NCBI RefSeq assembly: GCF_000632715.1
Contig: NZ_BAWO01000008.1
Location: 36,373 to 100,372, forward strand
From: Parageobacillus caldoxylosilyticus NBRC 107762
GTDB lineage: Bacteria > Bacillota > Bacilli > Bacillales > Anoxybacillaceae
Direction: 5' to 3'
Length of the DNA: 64,000 nt
Part shown: piece by piece, positions 1 through 8,885 of the stretch
Layout: every line of letters begins with the position of its first letter
Numbering within the stretch: position 1 is the stretch's first letter
Notes under the pieces: generated by a model
Database searches by the model: none
What the model was told of the DNA's origin: nothing
What the model saw: the letters and a program-made list of their open reading frames with translations, nothing else
Position numbers and translations under genes: made by a program

Positions 1-193
<193 letters not shown>

Positions 194-329
194 TTAATTT
201 ACCCAAAATCATAAATAAATAAAAAACAGCTGTTTTTGTTCCACGGCGTAAACGGGCGAACACTGCTGAAAAATACCTGTATTAATCATTTTAATTATTG
301 TAATTAGTACAATTTTGTCCGCGCTTTTA

Positions 330-358
330 AGTTTACACTTTATTTTACCAATCGTCAA
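330..358 (-). promoter_or_regulatory. Probable SigA promoter of the pdh operon
   Basis: On the minus strand TTGACG (353-358) and TAAACT (330-335) are separated by exactly 17 bases. Transcription would start near 322 and give a leader of about 200 nt before pdhA. The leader carries a perfect palindrome AAAAACAGCTGTTTTT (223-238). Upstream of the promoter lie an inverted repeat with TGTGTT/AACACA arms (430-448) and an AT-rich 11-bp stem (469-494). The 122-530 gap holds no other gene that I can see. Confidence 0.55.
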
Positions 359-530
359 TCACTTTGATTTATCATTATTTTTTATAATTTAACTGCTTTT
401 TATTGGAATGGAAAGATATCTATTTAGAATGTGTTATATTACAACACAAAACTCTGTATTAATCCTGTTTTATATTTTTGCAAAATATAAAAGGGGGGGA
501 AAAATACAGCCCCCGCTTTCCTAAATTATG

Positions 531-1169
531 TTATTTCCACATATGATATAATTGCTTTTTTTCCCTATTATACTTTTTTGTATAGGCATTAAATTGTCCG
601 TTTATATCCATTATGTTCCGATAACGTTCATTAATTCGGTCGATTTGCTGCTGAAGCCGTTCGGCCGTTACATCTTTATTTTGCAATAAAATATAAAGTT
701 CTTTTTCTAATGTCAGCATCTCTTTATACTGGACATACAGCTTGTCATACGTTTCATAGCGTTGTTCCGCGACTTCAATGAATTGGTTGATCTGTTGTTT
801 TGCATGTTCATCGTGAAGCCCGCTCATTTCTCTTTTGATCAAATTTAACTGCCGTTTTCCTGAATGCATTGCCTTATATTCTCCGGCAAGATATTTTCTC
901 CGCTCCTCTATGATCGTTAATGCTTCTTTCGCTAACTGCTCCACTTTTGTAAAATGTTTGAAGCCGTACGACATCATGCGGGCATATAATGCATTTTGTT
1001 TTTGTTCCAATTCCGTTAGTTTTTTCTGCTCTTCTATTGCGTCCTTTTCATAGGCAGCCATTTTCTGAACAGCCGAAAGAACCTCTTGCTTGCCAATAAG
1101 ATGACTGCAGCCGGCAAGCAGCAGTAATGCGGCAATAAATCCCATCCACCTTTGCATCATCTTTTGCAA
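531..1169 (-). CDS. ykyA: YkyA family lipoprotein (putative cell-wall binding)
   Basis: A short charged N-terminus is followed by a hydrophobic stretch ending in the lipobox LLAGC, so this is a predicted lipoprotein anchored outside the membrane. The remainder is almost entirely charged helix (many K/E/Q), consistent with a long coiled coil. B. subtilis ykyA sits in the same place, between the peptide deformylase gene and pdhA. I prefer the TTG at 1169 because GGAAGAG lies about 6 nt upstream; the ATG at 1190 would add seven residues but has no clear SD. The function is unknown; a wall-binding role is only the family annotation. Confidence 0.82.
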   Translation of the reverse strand: MQKMMQRWMGFIAALLLLAGCSHLIGKQEVLSAVQKMAAYEKDAIEEQKKLTELEQKQNALYARMMSYGFKHFTKVEQLAKEALTIIEERRKYLAGEYKAMHSGKRQLNLIKREMSGLHDEHAKQQINQFIEVAEQRYETYDKLYVQYKEMLTLEKELYILLQNKDVTAERLQQQIDRINERYRNIMDINGQFNAYTKKYNREKKQLYHMWK

Positions 1170-1277
1170 CGTTTTCTCTTCCTTTCCCATGTATCTGTTT
1201 CATTTTAGTTTACGTCCAAAATATATTTTTGTTAGACTTAATTCAGACATCAACGTCATACAGGGAGTGAAGACATG

Positions 1278-1832
1278 ATGATTACGATGAAAGATATTAT
1301 TAAAGAAGGACACCCGACGCTGCGGAAAGTAGCCGAACCTGTTCCTCTTCCTCCATCGGAAGAAGATAAACGAATTTTGCAAAGCCTGCTTGATTATGTA
1401 AAAATGAGTCAAAACCCGGAACTTGCTGAAAAGTACGGATTGCGTCCCGGAATTGGACTGGCCGCTCCGCAAATCAATGTATCGAAGCGAATGATTGCCG
1501 TTCATGTGACCGACGAGAAAGGCACGTTATATAGCTATGCGCTATTTAATCCGAAAATCGTCAGCCATTCTGTTCAACAATGTTACTTAACGAGCGGTGA
1601 AGGATGTTTATCGGTCGACCGCGACGTTCCGGGATACGTGCCGCGCTATGCCCGCATTACTGTGACCGGAACGACAATCGACGGCGAAGAAGTAACCCTG
1701 CGCTTAAAAGGGTTGCCCGCCATTGTCTTTCAACATGAGATCGATCATTTAAACGGCATTATGTTTTATGACCATATCGATCCACAAAATCCTTTTAAAG
1801 TGCCGGACAATGCTATTCCCATCGAACGTTAA
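1278..1832 (+). CDS. def: Peptide deformylase
   Basis: Removes the N-formyl group from nascent proteins; cytosolic metalloenzyme. All three family motifs are present: GIGLAAPQ, EGCLS (metal-binding Cys) and QHEIDHLNG (HExxH metal ligands and catalytic Glu). The length of 184 residues is that of the larger Bacillus-type (YkrB/DefB) enzyme. Two tandem ATGs occur; the second (1278) is 8 nt from GGAGTG and matches the MITM start of the B. subtilis protein, so it is preferred over 1275. The gene is divergent from ykyA with an 80-bp shared promoter region. Confidence 0.95.
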   Translation: MITMKDIIKEGHPTLRKVAEPVPLPPSEEDKRILQSLLDYVKMSQNPELAEKYGLRPGIGLAAPQINVSKRMIAVHVTDEKGTLYSYALFNPKIVSHSVQQCYLTSGEGCLSVDRDVPGYVPRYARITVTGTTIDGEEVTLRLKGLPAIVFQHEIDHLNGIMFYDHIDPQNPFKVPDNAIPIER

Positions 1833-1836
1833 ACGT

Positions 1837-1877
1837 AAAAAGGGCTATATCCTGCACTGGATATATGCCCTTTTTTT
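1837..1877. terminator. Bidirectional terminator between def and ykrA
   Basis: An AGGGC-ATATCC stem pairs with GGATAT-GCCCT and is flanked by an A-tract on the left and a T-tract on the right. It lies between convergent def and ykrA and can serve both. Confidence 0.8.
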
Positions 1878-2652
1878 ACGGAATTAACTCAAGCTGCTTT
1901 AATCCGTATAATATCCCTTCTTCTCCAACCGGCTTCGTAATGAAATCGGCCGCTTTTTTCACTTCCTCCTGTGCGTTGCCCATCGCAACGCCAGTTCCCA
2001 CGAACTTTAACATTTCAATGTCATTCAACCCGTCGCCGAACGCGTACACATCCTCCTTGGCAATGCCGAGTTTCTCAATCATTCTCCGGATTCCCTCCGC
2101 TTTCGATCCTCCTACCGGCAATACGTCAGTAGATACATTATGCCAACGGACAAAGCGAAACTGCGGATATGCTTTTATATATGTTTGTTCTTCTTCTGCC
2201 TTGCAAAATAAAAGCGCTTGATAAATGTCTTCATTTTCATAATAAAGCGGATCAAACGGAGGGTGGGAAAATTTCAAGCTCCCCATGCTGACATGGATAT
2301 ACGGATGATTTTCCATGCTCGCTCTCATCTCATTCGCATTCATAAAAACGAGCGGATGGCCGTTTTGATGCGCGTCTTCTTTTAATTCATGCAATTTTTG
2401 CCGTTCAAGCGGATGCTTATAAATAACATCCCCTTCGAATACTACATATTGCCCGTTGAAACTGACGAAAGAATCAATTCCTAGCTGCTTTCGCAAGTTA
2501 GCAAACATAAACGGCGCTCTGCCTGTGGCAATCGCTACATACACATTCGCCTTTTTCAATTCCTGAATGGCCCTTACTGTCGACGGCGGGAGCTGTTTTT
2601 CATCATCAAGCAGCGTGCCATCAATGTCAAAAAATACAATTTTTCGCTTCAC
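1876..2652 (-). CDS. ykrA: Cof-type HAD-IIB phosphatase YkrA
   Basis: HAD superfamily hydrolase of the Cof/YidA-like class, acting on small phosphorylated metabolites. Motif I is DIDGT near residue 9, motif II is IATGRAP, the motif III lysine is in GGSKAEG, and motif IV is FGDGLNDIEML, so the active site looks complete. A C2-type cap is implied by the ~130 residues between motifs II and III. The start codon is GTG at 2652 with GGGGAGA upstream. Position next to def and rnjA matches B. subtilis ykrA. The natural substrate cannot be read from sequence. Confidence 0.9.
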   Translation of the reverse strand: MKRKIVFFDIDGTLLDDEKQLPPSTVRAIQELKKANVYVAIATGRAPFMFANLRKQLGIDSFVSFNGQYVVFEGDVIYKHPLERQKLHELKEDAHQNGHPLVFMNANEMRASMENHPYIHVSMGSLKFSHPPFDPLYYENEDIYQALLFCKAEEEQTYIKAYPQFRFVRWHNVSTDVLPVGGSKAEGIRRMIEKLGIAKEDVYAFGDGLNDIEMLKFVGTGVAMGNAQEEVKKAADFITKPVGEEGILYGLKQLELIP

Positions 2653-2849
2653 AGTCTCTCCCCTTAACGCTTAATTTCTTCATTCTTTACCGTACTGAAA
2701 AAAGCTGAAAATGTCAAACAGCAGGCAAAAGCCTCGTTCCACTTTTATCCATGAAAAACAAGCCTTTGTTCACATATAATATAATATAGAAGAAGGACAT
2801 TTACTTTCACCAAGAAATGAGTACAATAGGAAGTAAGGAGTGATGAAAA

Positions 2850-2921
2850 ATGTTGAAAAAGCTGAAAAAGAAGCTGCTTCAACAATGGAAAGATCTGCTC
2901 CGGAAAAAATCGATCGCCTAA
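2850..2921 (+). CDS. Unannotated 23-residue cationic amphipathic peptide
   Basis: A short reading frame starts MLKKLKKKLLQQW and ends RKKSIA: nine Lys/Arg, one Asp, and Leu spaced for an amphipathic helix. It has an excellent SD (AAGGAGTG, 7 nt before ATG) and an intrinsic terminator 13 nt after its stop. A possible promoter TTTACT-N16-TACAAT (2800-2827) would leave almost no leader, and an AT-rich stretch with TATAAT at 2775 is an alternative. It is a self-contained transcription unit between ykrA and rpoY. I recognise no family. It could be a membrane-active peptide, a type I toxin-like peptide, or a small regulatory protein. Confidence 0.6.
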   Translation: MLKKLKKKLLQQWKDLLRKKSIA

Positions 2922-2934
2922 CCTTTATGATAAC

Positions 2935-2964
2935 AGCCCTTCCCCTAAGAAGGGCTTCTTTCTA
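2935..2964 (+). terminator. Terminator of the cationic micropeptide gene
   Basis: AGCCCTT pairs with AAGGGCT across a short loop, followed by TTCTTTCT. It sits directly after the 2850-2921 frame and before the rpoY promoter region, which supports the micropeptide being its own unit. Confidence 0.75.
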
Positions 2965-3073
2965 AAAAGCGAATGAAAACATAAAAATTCGTCAAAGATG
3001 TTACATATCATGTTTTTCCCCTATCCTTTCTTTTTCCCATTTTCTTTATCCTATATAATATAGTGAAAAAAAC

Positions 3074-3102
3074 ATGAAAACCATCCTTACTTTATATATA
3101 AT
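3074..3102 (+). promoter_or_regulatory. Possible promoter of rpoY-rnjA
   Basis: TATAAT at 3097-3102 is preceded, with 17-bp spacing, by ATGAAA (3074-3079), a weak -35. Another TATAAT occurs at 3054-3059. The assignment is tentative because the whole region is AT-rich. Confidence 0.35.
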
Positions 3103-3146
3103 AAAAAGGTTAAAGGAATAATCGTTCAATAAGGAGAGATTTTAGA

Positions 3147-3356
3147 ATGATTTTTAAAGTGTTTTACCAAGAAAATCCTGATGAAGTGCCTGTGAGAGAA
3201 AAAACAAAAACGCTCTATATTGAAGCGGAGTCGGAACGGGAAGTACGCCAAAAACTGCGCGGTCGTACGATGAATATCGAATATATTCAGCCGTTAGAGG
3301 GAGCCCACCTAGAATATGAAAAGAAAAATCCTGATTTTAAAGTATTGGAGATTTGA
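3147..3356 (+). CDS. rpoY: RNA polymerase epsilon subunit
   Basis: This 69-residue acidic protein matches B. subtilis RpoY/YkzG throughout, including [18 protein letters not shown] and the FKVLE terminus. Epsilon binds the beta' side of Firmicute RNA polymerase. SD AAGGAGAG precedes the ATG. The stop codon lies just upstream of the rnjA start, so the two genes are translationally close and co-transcribed, as in B. subtilis. Confidence 0.96.
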   Translation: MIFKVFYQENPDEVPVREKTKTLYIEAESEREVRQKLRGRTMNIEYIQPLEGAHLEYEKKNPDFKVLEI

Positions 3357-3358
3357 AT

Positions 3359-5026
3359 ATGAAATTTTTAAATGATCAACAAGTCGGTGTATTTGCCCTC
3401 GGCGGATTAGGTGAAATCGGAAAAAATACATATGGCGTACAATTTCAAGATGAAATTATTGTCATTGACGCGGGAATTAAATTTCCTGAAGATGAACTGC
3501 TCGGAATTGACTACGTCATTCCTGATTACACGTATTTAGTAAAAAACGCAGAGAAAGTAAAGGGACTGTTTATTACTCACGGGCATGAAGACCATATTGG
3601 CGGAATTCCATACTTGCTTAAACAAGTGAATATTCCAATTTACGGCGGAAAATTAGCGCTCGGGCTAATCCGCAACAAACTTGAAGAACACGGGCTCCTC
3701 AGACAAGCGAAACTTATTGAAATTCGCGAAGATGATGTCATTCGCTTTCATAAAACAGCGGTGACATTTTTCCGGACGACGCACAGCATTCCTGACAGCT
3801 ATGGAATTGTCGTCAAAACTCCGGTTGGCCAAATTGTTCATACAGGAGACTTTAAGTTTGACTTTACCCCGGTCGGCGAACCGGCAAACTTAACGAAGAT
3901 GGCGGAAATAGGAAAAGAAGGGGTCCTTTGTCTGCTTTCTGACAGCACCAATAGTGAAATTCCGCATTTTACCATGTCGGAACGCCGCGTTGGGGAAAGC
4001 ATTCACGATATTTTCCGGAAAGTGCAAGGACGCATTATTTTTGCTACCTTTGCCTCTAACATTCATCGGCTGCAGCAAGTAACGGAAGCAGCCGTAATGA
4101 ATAATCGCAAAATTGCTGTATTCGGAAGAAGCATGGAGGCTGCGATTGAAATCGGACAAGAACTCGGTTACATTAGATGTCCTAAAGATACTTTTGTCGA
4201 CGCAAACGAAATTAATCGCCTTCCTGCCAATCGTGTGACGATTTTGTGTACCGGCAGCCAAGGAGAACCAATGGCCGCGCTGTCGCGCATCGCCAATGGC
4301 ACCCATCGCCAAATCCAAATTATGCCTGGCGATACAGTTGTCTTCTCTTCTTCGCCAATTCCGGGCAATACGGTAAGCGTCAATCGAACGATTAACATGC
4401 TGTACCGCGCCGGGGCCGAAGTCATCCATGGGCCGCTGAACGATATTCATACCTCCGGACACGGCGGGCAAGAAGAGCAAAAGTTAATGATCCGTTTAAT
4501 GAAACCGAAATATTTTATGCCGATTCACGGCGAATATCGCATGCAAAAAATGCATGCCAAGCTTGCAGTCGATTGCGGAGTGCCGGAAGAAAACTGCTTC
4601 ATTATGGATAACGGCGAAGTGCTTGGGCTAAGCGAAAATGACGCACGCATCGTCGGCAAAATTCCATCCGGCTCCGTCTACATTGACGGCAGCGGAGTCG
4701 GCGATATCGGGAATATCGTCTTGCGCGACCGCCGCATTCTATCGGAAGAAGGCCTTGTCATCGTCGTTGTCAGCATTAACATGAAAGAGTTCAAAATCGC
4801 AGCCGGTCCGGATATTATTTCGCGTGGATTCGTGTATATGCGCGAATCGAGCGATTTAATTAATGAAGCGCAGTCCCTCATTACGAAACATCTTGAAAAA
4901 GTGCTTGAGCGCAAAACGAATCAATGGTCGGAAATTAAAAACGAAATTACGGAAACCCTTGCGCCATTCCTATATGAAAAAACAAAACGGAGACCGATGA
5001 TTTTACCAATTATTATGGAAATATAA
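3359..5026 (+). CDS. rnjA: Ribonuclease J1
   Basis: Dual 5'-exonuclease/endonuclease of the metallo-beta-lactamase/beta-CASP class, central to mRNA decay and rRNA maturation. The zinc motif [10 protein letters not shown] lies near residue 74; later ligands include HTGDFKFD, the beta-CASP core SDSTNS and CTGSQGEP, and the C-terminal motif IHTSGHGG followed by PIHGE. At 555 residues it is full length. The ATG at 3359 sits 8 nt after GGAG and is preferred over an upstream in-frame TTG (3353) that overlaps the rpoY stop. A strong shared terminator follows. Confidence 0.97.
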   Translation: MKFLNDQQVGVFALGGLGEIGKNTYGVQFQDEIIVIDAGIKFPEDELLGIDYVIPDYTYLVKNAEKVKGLFITHGHEDHIGGIPYLLKQVNIPIYGGKLALGLIRNKLEEHGLLRQAKLIEIREDDVIRFHKTAVTFFRTTHSIPDSYGIVVKTPVGQIVHTGDFKFDFTPVGEPANLTKMAEIGKEGVLCLLSDSTNSEIPHFTMSERRVGESIHDIFRKVQGRIIFATFASNIHRLQQVTEAAVMNNRKIAVFGRSMEAAIEIGQELGYIRCPKDTFVDANEINRLPANRVTILCTGSQGEPMAALSRIANGTHRQIQIMPGDTVVFSSSPIPGNTVSVNRTINMLYRAGAEVIHGPLNDIHTSGHGGQEEQKLMIRLMKPKYFMPIHGEYRMQKMHAKLAVDCGVPEENCFIMDNGEVLGLSENDARIVGKIPSGSVYIDGSGVGDIGNIVLRDRRILSEEGLVIVVVSINMKEFKIAAGPDIISRGFVYMRESSDLINEAQSLITKHLEKVLERKTNQWSEIKNEITETLAPFLYEKTKRRPMILPIIMEI

Positions 5027-5028
5027 AT

Positions 5029-5062
5029 AAAACAGCTGTTCCGGTTTAGGAACAGCTGTTTT
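5029..5062. terminator. Bidirectional terminator between rnjA and ktrC
   Basis: A 14-bp perfect stem AAAACAGCTGTTCC/GGAACAGCTGTTTT with a 6-nt loop is placed between the two convergent stop codons. A/T tracts flank both sides. Confidence 0.9.
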
Positions 5063-5726
5063 ATTTGCTTACTACTTTTTCTTCAAAACGGTCGATGTCT
5101 TCATCGGCGCCGATGACCACTAAAACATCGCCTTTGCGGATAATTTCGGATGCTAACGGCGACACGATCACATTTGTACCGCGCCGGATCGCAACAATGT
5201 TGATTCCATAACGTGCGCGAATATCAAGTTCTAGCAGCGAATGTCCATCTAAGCGCTCACTGGCGACGATTTCCACAATGCTATGCTTATCCGAGAGCTC
5301 CAGATAGTCAAGAACATTGTTGGAAATCAAGTTATAGGCAATTCGCTCTCCCATGTCCCGCTCTGGATGGACAATTTGATCGGCGCCAATCTTCTTCAGC
5401 ACTTTTTCATGGTAGTCATTTGTCGCTTTTACGGTAATATGCTGCACGCCTAACTCTTTTAAAATCAATGTCGTTAAAATGCTCGCTTGAATATTATCGC
5501 CAATTGCCACAATAACATGATCGAAATTGCGGATGCCTAAACTTTTCAACACGTTTTCATCGGTCGAATCTCCTACTACTGCATGAGAAACAATCGAAGC
5601 AAACTCATTGACGCGATCTTCGTCAATATCGATGGCCAGCACTTCCATTCCTTGCTCGCTTAACGTGCGGCAAATGCTTCCGCCAAAACGGCCGAGGCCA
5701 ATGACAGCAAATTGTTTCTTTTTCAC
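5061..5726 (-). CDS. ktrC: KtrC potassium-channel regulatory (RCK) subunit
   Basis: Cytosolic gating ring of a Ktr K+ uptake system. The N-terminal Rossmann domain carries GLGRFGGS with an acidic IDID beta-2 end typical of NAD/ATP-binding RCK_N; an RCK_C (TrkA-C) domain follows from about residue 135. Sequence and position next to rnjA match B. subtilis KtrC/YkqB. The GTG at 5726 is the preferred start: GGAGG lies 7 nt upstream, whereas the in-frame ATG (5732) almost touches the SD. The membrane partner KtrD is not in the window. C-di-AMP binding by RCK_C is known for the family. Confidence 0.93.
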   Translation of the reverse strand: MKKKQFAVIGLGRFGGSICRTLSEQGMEVLAIDIDEDRVNEFASIVSHAVVGDSTDENVLKSLGIRNFDHVIVAIGDNIQASILTTLILKELGVQHITVKATNDYHEKVLKKIGADQIVHPERDMGERIAYNLISNNVLDYLELSDKHSIVEIVASERLDGHSLLELDIRARYGINIVAIRRGTNVIVSPLASEIIRKGDVLVVIGADEDIDRFEEKVVSK

Positions 5727-5791
5727 ATTCATTCCTCCACTATCCACTGTCGCTGTTTCTATATTTTCCCTATCTATTTTAGCAAAAACAA

Positions 5792-5825
5792 AAGAGGAAC
5801 GAAAACATCGTTTTTTCGTTCCTCT
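5792..5825 (-). terminator. Terminator of ykuV
   Basis: AGAGGAACGAAAA pairs with TTTTTTCGTTCCTCT just downstream of the ykuV stop. Confidence 0.8.
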
Positions 5826-5834
5826 CGCCTTTCT

Positions 5835-6296
5835 TTATTGCTGCTGTGCCTTTTCTGTTTCTTCCAATACACGGTTTACTCTTTTTTCCAGCATTTTCAT
5901 GCCGCTTCCGCCTGCTTGGAAATGACGCAGTTTGCCTTCCGCATCAAATACATAGTAAGCAGGCACGTATTGATTTTCAAAGGCATCGGTAATTTTATGT
6001 TCGTTATCCACTAAAATCGGCTGCGTAATGCCATGTTCTTCAGCAACTTTTTTGACCAATTCGATATCTAAGTCTTTTTCTGAACGCGGCATGTGAACGG
6101 CAACGACGTTCAGCTTATCTTTATAGCGGTCGCGGAACTCGTTTACTTGCGGCATCGCTTCTTTGCAAAGATGGCAGCTTACCGACCAAAAGTGGATTAA
6201 TGTTGGTTTTTCTCCAATCAATTGTTCTCTTGTTACTTCGCCGTTGAGCGTTGCCGTAGCACCTGTTAATTCCGGCATTGGTTCACGCAGTTTCAT
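5835..6296 (-). CDS. ykuV: Thiol-disulfide oxidoreductase YkuV (thioredoxin-like)
   Basis: TlpA/AhpC-type thioredoxin fold, about 153 residues, without a signal peptide, so cytosolic. The redox motif is CHLC in HFWSVSCHLCKEAMPQ; the cis-Pro region is YVPAYYVF. It closely matches B. subtilis YkuV, which has thiol-disulfide exchange activity. Of several in-frame Met codons, ATG 6296 is 7 nt from GGAGGG. It lies downstream of peroxiredoxin ykuU as in B. subtilis, but here a ~190-bp IS200/IS605-like end separates the two. Confidence 0.93.
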   Translation of the reverse strand: MKLREPMPELTGATATLNGEVTREQLIGEKPTLIHFWSVSCHLCKEAMPQVNEFRDRYKDKLNVVAVHMPRSEKDLDIELVKKVAEEHGITQPILVDNEHKITDAFENQYVPAYYVFDAEGKLRHFQAGGSGMKMLEKRVNRVLEETEKAQQQ

Positions 6297-6309
6297 ATTC
6301 ATCCCTCCC

Positions 6310-6507
6310 TTCAGAACCTCCACACGACTAAGCCGGTGGGTTCTGATGTACTAAAGAGTTTTTCCTACACCTGCTTGCAAGCACTCACTCTTGTTCGGCC
6401 AAACTTTCATAGGCAAACACCTCACTGGTGTTTAGCGCCCTGTCGGCTCGGTTCAAAAACCCTTTTCCATTTCATCCCAAAACTCTAGTCACAGGCTCAT
6501 GGCTATA
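6310..6507 (-). mobile_element. ORF-less IS200/IS605-type element (solo end / PATE) with omega-RNA-like fold
   Basis: This stretch codes for nothing I can support but is highly structured. Read on the minus strand it has an imperfect palindrome at 6486-6505, a AAACACC-AGTGA-GGTGTTT hairpin (6415-6433), a 12-bp palindrome TGCTTGCAAGCA (6372-6383), and a terminal hairpin with GAACC/GGTTC base (6314-6343). The last resembles the right-end hairpin that terminates TnpB omega-RNAs. No Y1 transposase or tnpB is present, so it is either a palindrome-associated non-autonomous element or a decayed copy. It sits between the ykuU terminator and the ykuV SD. Exact ends are not determined. Confidence 0.6.
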
Positions 6508-6518
6508 TACTTTTGTAA

Positions 6519-6552
6519 AGAAAGGTCTAACGTCATGTTAGACCTTTCTTCT
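6519..6552. terminator. Terminator of ykuU
   Basis: AGAAAGGTCTAAC/GTTAGACCTTTCT is a 13-bp stem with T-rich flanks, a few nt beyond the ykuU stop codon. It means ykuV is probably not simply read through from ykuU. Confidence 0.8.
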
Positions 6553-6558
6553 TTTTCC

Positions 6559-7110
6559 TTATTCCACTTTCAATGTTGCTTGGCCTGGTTTCCAGTTTGC
6601 TGGGCAAAGGCCTCCGGTTTGCAGCGCTTGAAGCACGCGCAATACTTCATCGACATCGCGGCCAATGTTATTATGATGAACGACAGCGTATTTTAATTCG
6701 CCTTCCGGATCGATGATAAATAAGCCGCGAAGCGCAACGCCTTCTTCTTCAATAAGAACACCATAATCGCGGGCAACTTGATGAGTAGGGTCTGCTGCTA
6801 ACGGATATTTAATTTCGCCGATGCCGTTTTCTTCGCGAGGCACTTTCATCCATGCTTTATGCGAATATACAGAGTCTGTCGAAACGCCGATCACAACGGC
6901 ATCTAAATCTTCAAATTCATCGTAGCGGTCAGAAATCGCGGTGATTTCTGTCGGGCATACGAACGTGAAATCCATTGGATAGAAGAAGAGCACAGTCCAT
7001 TTGCCGTTTTTCATGTTTTCTTCAAGGCTGACACGTCCGAAGTCGCCGTTTGGCAATACTGCTTGCATCTCGAAACGAGGTGCTTGTTTTCCTACCATGC
7101 GTTCTGCCAT
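6559..7110 (-). CDS. ykuU: 2-Cys peroxiredoxin YkuU
   Basis: Typical 2-Cys AhpC/Prx1-like peroxiredoxin that reduces peroxides. The peroxidatic Cys is in DFTFVCPTE (residue ~52) and the resolving Cys is in GGLCPANW near the C-terminus. It is very similar to B. subtilis YkuU over 183 residues. The start ATG at 7110 follows GGAGGGG by 6 nt; upstream in-frame codons lack an SD. A good promoter and a PerR/Fur-like half site lie upstream. YkuV downstream could be part of the same redox couple; that link is contextual only. Confidence 0.94.
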   Translation of the reverse strand: MAERMVGKQAPRFEMQAVLPNGDFGRVSLEENMKNGKWTVLFFYPMDFTFVCPTEITAISDRYDEFEDLDAVVIGVSTDSVYSHKAWMKVPREENGIGEIKYPLAADPTHQVARDYGVLIEEEGVALRGLFIIDPEGELKYAVVHHNNIGRDVDEVLRVLQALQTGGLCPANWKPGQATLKVE

Positions 7111-7178
7111 ATGTACCCCTCCATTTTCTTTATTTGATGGTGTTTTCGTTAATACCACTCATTATATTGACAAATAAT

Positions 7179-7207
7179 ATTATAATGATATTGATAATTT
7201 TAGTCAA
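7179..7207 (-). promoter_or_regulatory. SigA promoter of ykuU with overlapping PerR/Fur-like operator
   Basis: TTGACT (7202-7207) and TATAAT (7179-7184) are spaced 17 bp on the minus strand. The plus-strand string TTATAATGATATTGATAA across the spacer has one perfect PerR half site (TTATAAT), but the second half matches only 4 of 7. Further TGATAAT half sites occur nearby (about 7213). Peroxide control would make sense for a peroxiredoxin; this is inference. Confidence 0.5.
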
Positions 7208-7397
7208 TGTTAAATGATAATTAATTTAAAAAGAAAGTTATTTTTTATTACCTTATGCTCCATGCTTTGTATATGGATTCCATTTTTGCGATGCTCATAT
7301 CCCTCTTTCTCTCAACCGCTTTACTTTTAGTATAGTATCCTCAACTGGTAAAACAAAATCATTTGCTCGTTGGAGCGGGCTGCATTCTCATTATTCA

Positions 7398-7430
7398 CAA
7401 AAAACGGGCTGTTGATGCGGACAGCCCGTC
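7398..7430 (-). terminator. Terminator of ykuS
   Basis: ACGGGCTGT/ACAGCCCGT stem followed, on the minus strand, by TTTTTT. The rest of the ykuU-ykuS gap (about 7208-7397) shows nothing recognisable. Confidence 0.8.
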
Positions 7431-7435
7431 AACGA

Positions 7436-7678
7436 TTAACGCAATTTTTCTTCAACTTTTTGGCAAATTTCTTCTGCTGTCAGACCGCTTGCTTCGATAA
7501 CAGGACCGGCAGTCATCGCATTTTGAATCCCCATTACATTGGCATCTTGGCCTGTAATCACGCAACAGTCGCAGCCTTTTGCATCATTTTCCCCGCGAAG
7601 CGGAATGATTTCATGTCCTCTCGCTTTTAACGCTTCTTGCACATCCGTCAGCGAGTGTTCTACCCCAATTTTCGCCAT
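7436..7678 (-). CDS. ykuS: YkuS, UPF0180 family protein
   Basis: This 80-residue protein begins [17 protein letters not shown] and has a central [17 protein letters not shown] motif, matching B. subtilis YkuS (UPF0180). The paired cysteines could be redox-active or metal-binding, but the function is unknown. The ATG at 7678 follows GGTGGAGTG. Neighbours downstream of dapL are conserved with B. subtilis (ykuQRSTUV order). Confidence 0.88.
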   Translation of the reverse strand: MAKIGVEHSLTDVQEALKARGHEIIPLRGENDAKGCDCCVITGQDANVMGIQNAMTAGPVIEASGLTAEEICQKVEEKLR

Positions 7679-7733
7679 CGCACTCCACCTCCTCATATAC
7701 ATAATGTGCCTTAATGAAGGTGGAACTATACCA

Positions 7734-8867
7734 TTAACCGTTGTTTCCTTTCCACGAAATATACGATGTCAAAAAGTCAATGGCCCGATCGATCGCCGCT
7801 TCATTTGGCGCCATTTTGGCATGATGAAGCCCATAAGGGGAATCGACACCAAGCCAAAACATAAACCCCGGAATTTCCGCAAGCATATAACCAAAATCTT
7901 CGCCCGTCATTGCTTCTTTGCAGCGGACTATCTGCACTTCCGGATAACTTTGGGCAAACCGGATAAACTCCCTCGTTAACTGCGGATCGTTATATACTTG
8001 GTGGTACATCGCACCATAGTCAATTTCCGCTTCGCATTGATACGCAAGTTGGATGCCGCTTACCATCGCTTCAATCCGCTCTTTCACTTTTTTCATCGCG
8101 TCGGCCGACAAGGTGCGGATCGTTCCTTCTAAACGAGCCTGCCCGGCAATCGCATTTTGCACCGTCCCGCCGGAAATTTTGCCGATGGTAATCACCGCGC
8201 TGTCAAGCGGATCGACATTGCGGGCAACGATAGACTGAAGCTGCATGACAAGAGCGCAGGCGGCAACAACCATATCGTTCGCTAAGTGCGGAAACGCGGC
8301 ATGTCCGCCTTTCCCTTTTAAATCAATAAATAGTTCCGATGTATTGGCAAACAGCAAACCTTCTTTCGTCGCAACCGTGCCGACCGGATATTCCGGAGCG
8401 ATATGCAGCGCGATAATCATATCCGGCTTCCACGCTTGCATGATGTCGCTTTCTAGCATCGGTTTTGCCCCGCCCGGCCCTTCCTCTGCCGGCTGGAAAA
8501 TAAATAATAGGTCGTCTTTGATCGGGTGGTTTGCGAAATAGGTGAGCACTCCGAGCGCGATGCTCATATGCATATCATGTCCGCACGCATGCATATTTCC
8601 TTCGTGCTCCGAACTGTATGGCAACCCCGTTTCTTCTTTAATCGGCAGGCCGTCGATATCGGTGCGGTAGCCGATCATTTTTCGCGGCGCTGTTCCCTTT
8701 ACTTTCACAAAAATCCCGGTTTTCCACGTTTGAATTTCCAACCGTTCCTGCGGCAACGTATGAATATAGCGCAATAAATATTGCTGCGTCTTAAATTCTT
8801 GAAACCCCAGCTCCGGAATTTTATGCAGATCGCGGCGAATCGCAACAAAAGGACTAATCAATGACAT
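7734..8867 (-). CDS. dapL: N-acetyldiaminopimelate deacetylase
   Basis: M20D-family metallo-amidohydrolase that removes the acetyl group from N-acetyl-LL-diaminopimelate in the acetylase branch of lysine/meso-DAP synthesis. Motifs seen: [10 protein letters not shown] (metal site), [12 protein letters not shown] (catalytic Glu pair), and a late HHAKM histidine. At 377 residues it is full length and matches B. subtilis YkuR. Start ATG has GGAGGGG upstream. It follows dapH in the same direction with a 65-bp gap that contains a hairpin. Confidence 0.92.
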   Translation of the reverse strand: MSLISPFVAIRRDLHKIPELGFQEFKTQQYLLRYIHTLPQERLEIQTWKTGIFVKVKGTAPRKMIGYRTDIDGLPIKEETGLPYSSEHEGNMHACGHDMHMSIALGVLTYFANHPIKDDLLFIFQPAEEGPGGAKPMLESDIMQAWKPDMIIALHIAPEYPVGTVATKEGLLFANTSELFIDLKGKGGHAAFPHLANDMVVAACALVMQLQSIVARNVDPLDSAVITIGKISGGTVQNAIAGQARLEGTIRTLSADAMKKVKERIEAMVSGIQLAYQCEAEIDYGAMYHQVYNDPQLTREFIRFAQSYPEVQIVRCKEAMTGEDFGYMLAEIPGFMFWLGVDSPYGLHHAKMAPNEAAIDRAIDFLTSYISWKGNNG

Positions 8868-8885
8868 ACTATCCCCTCCATTTGC

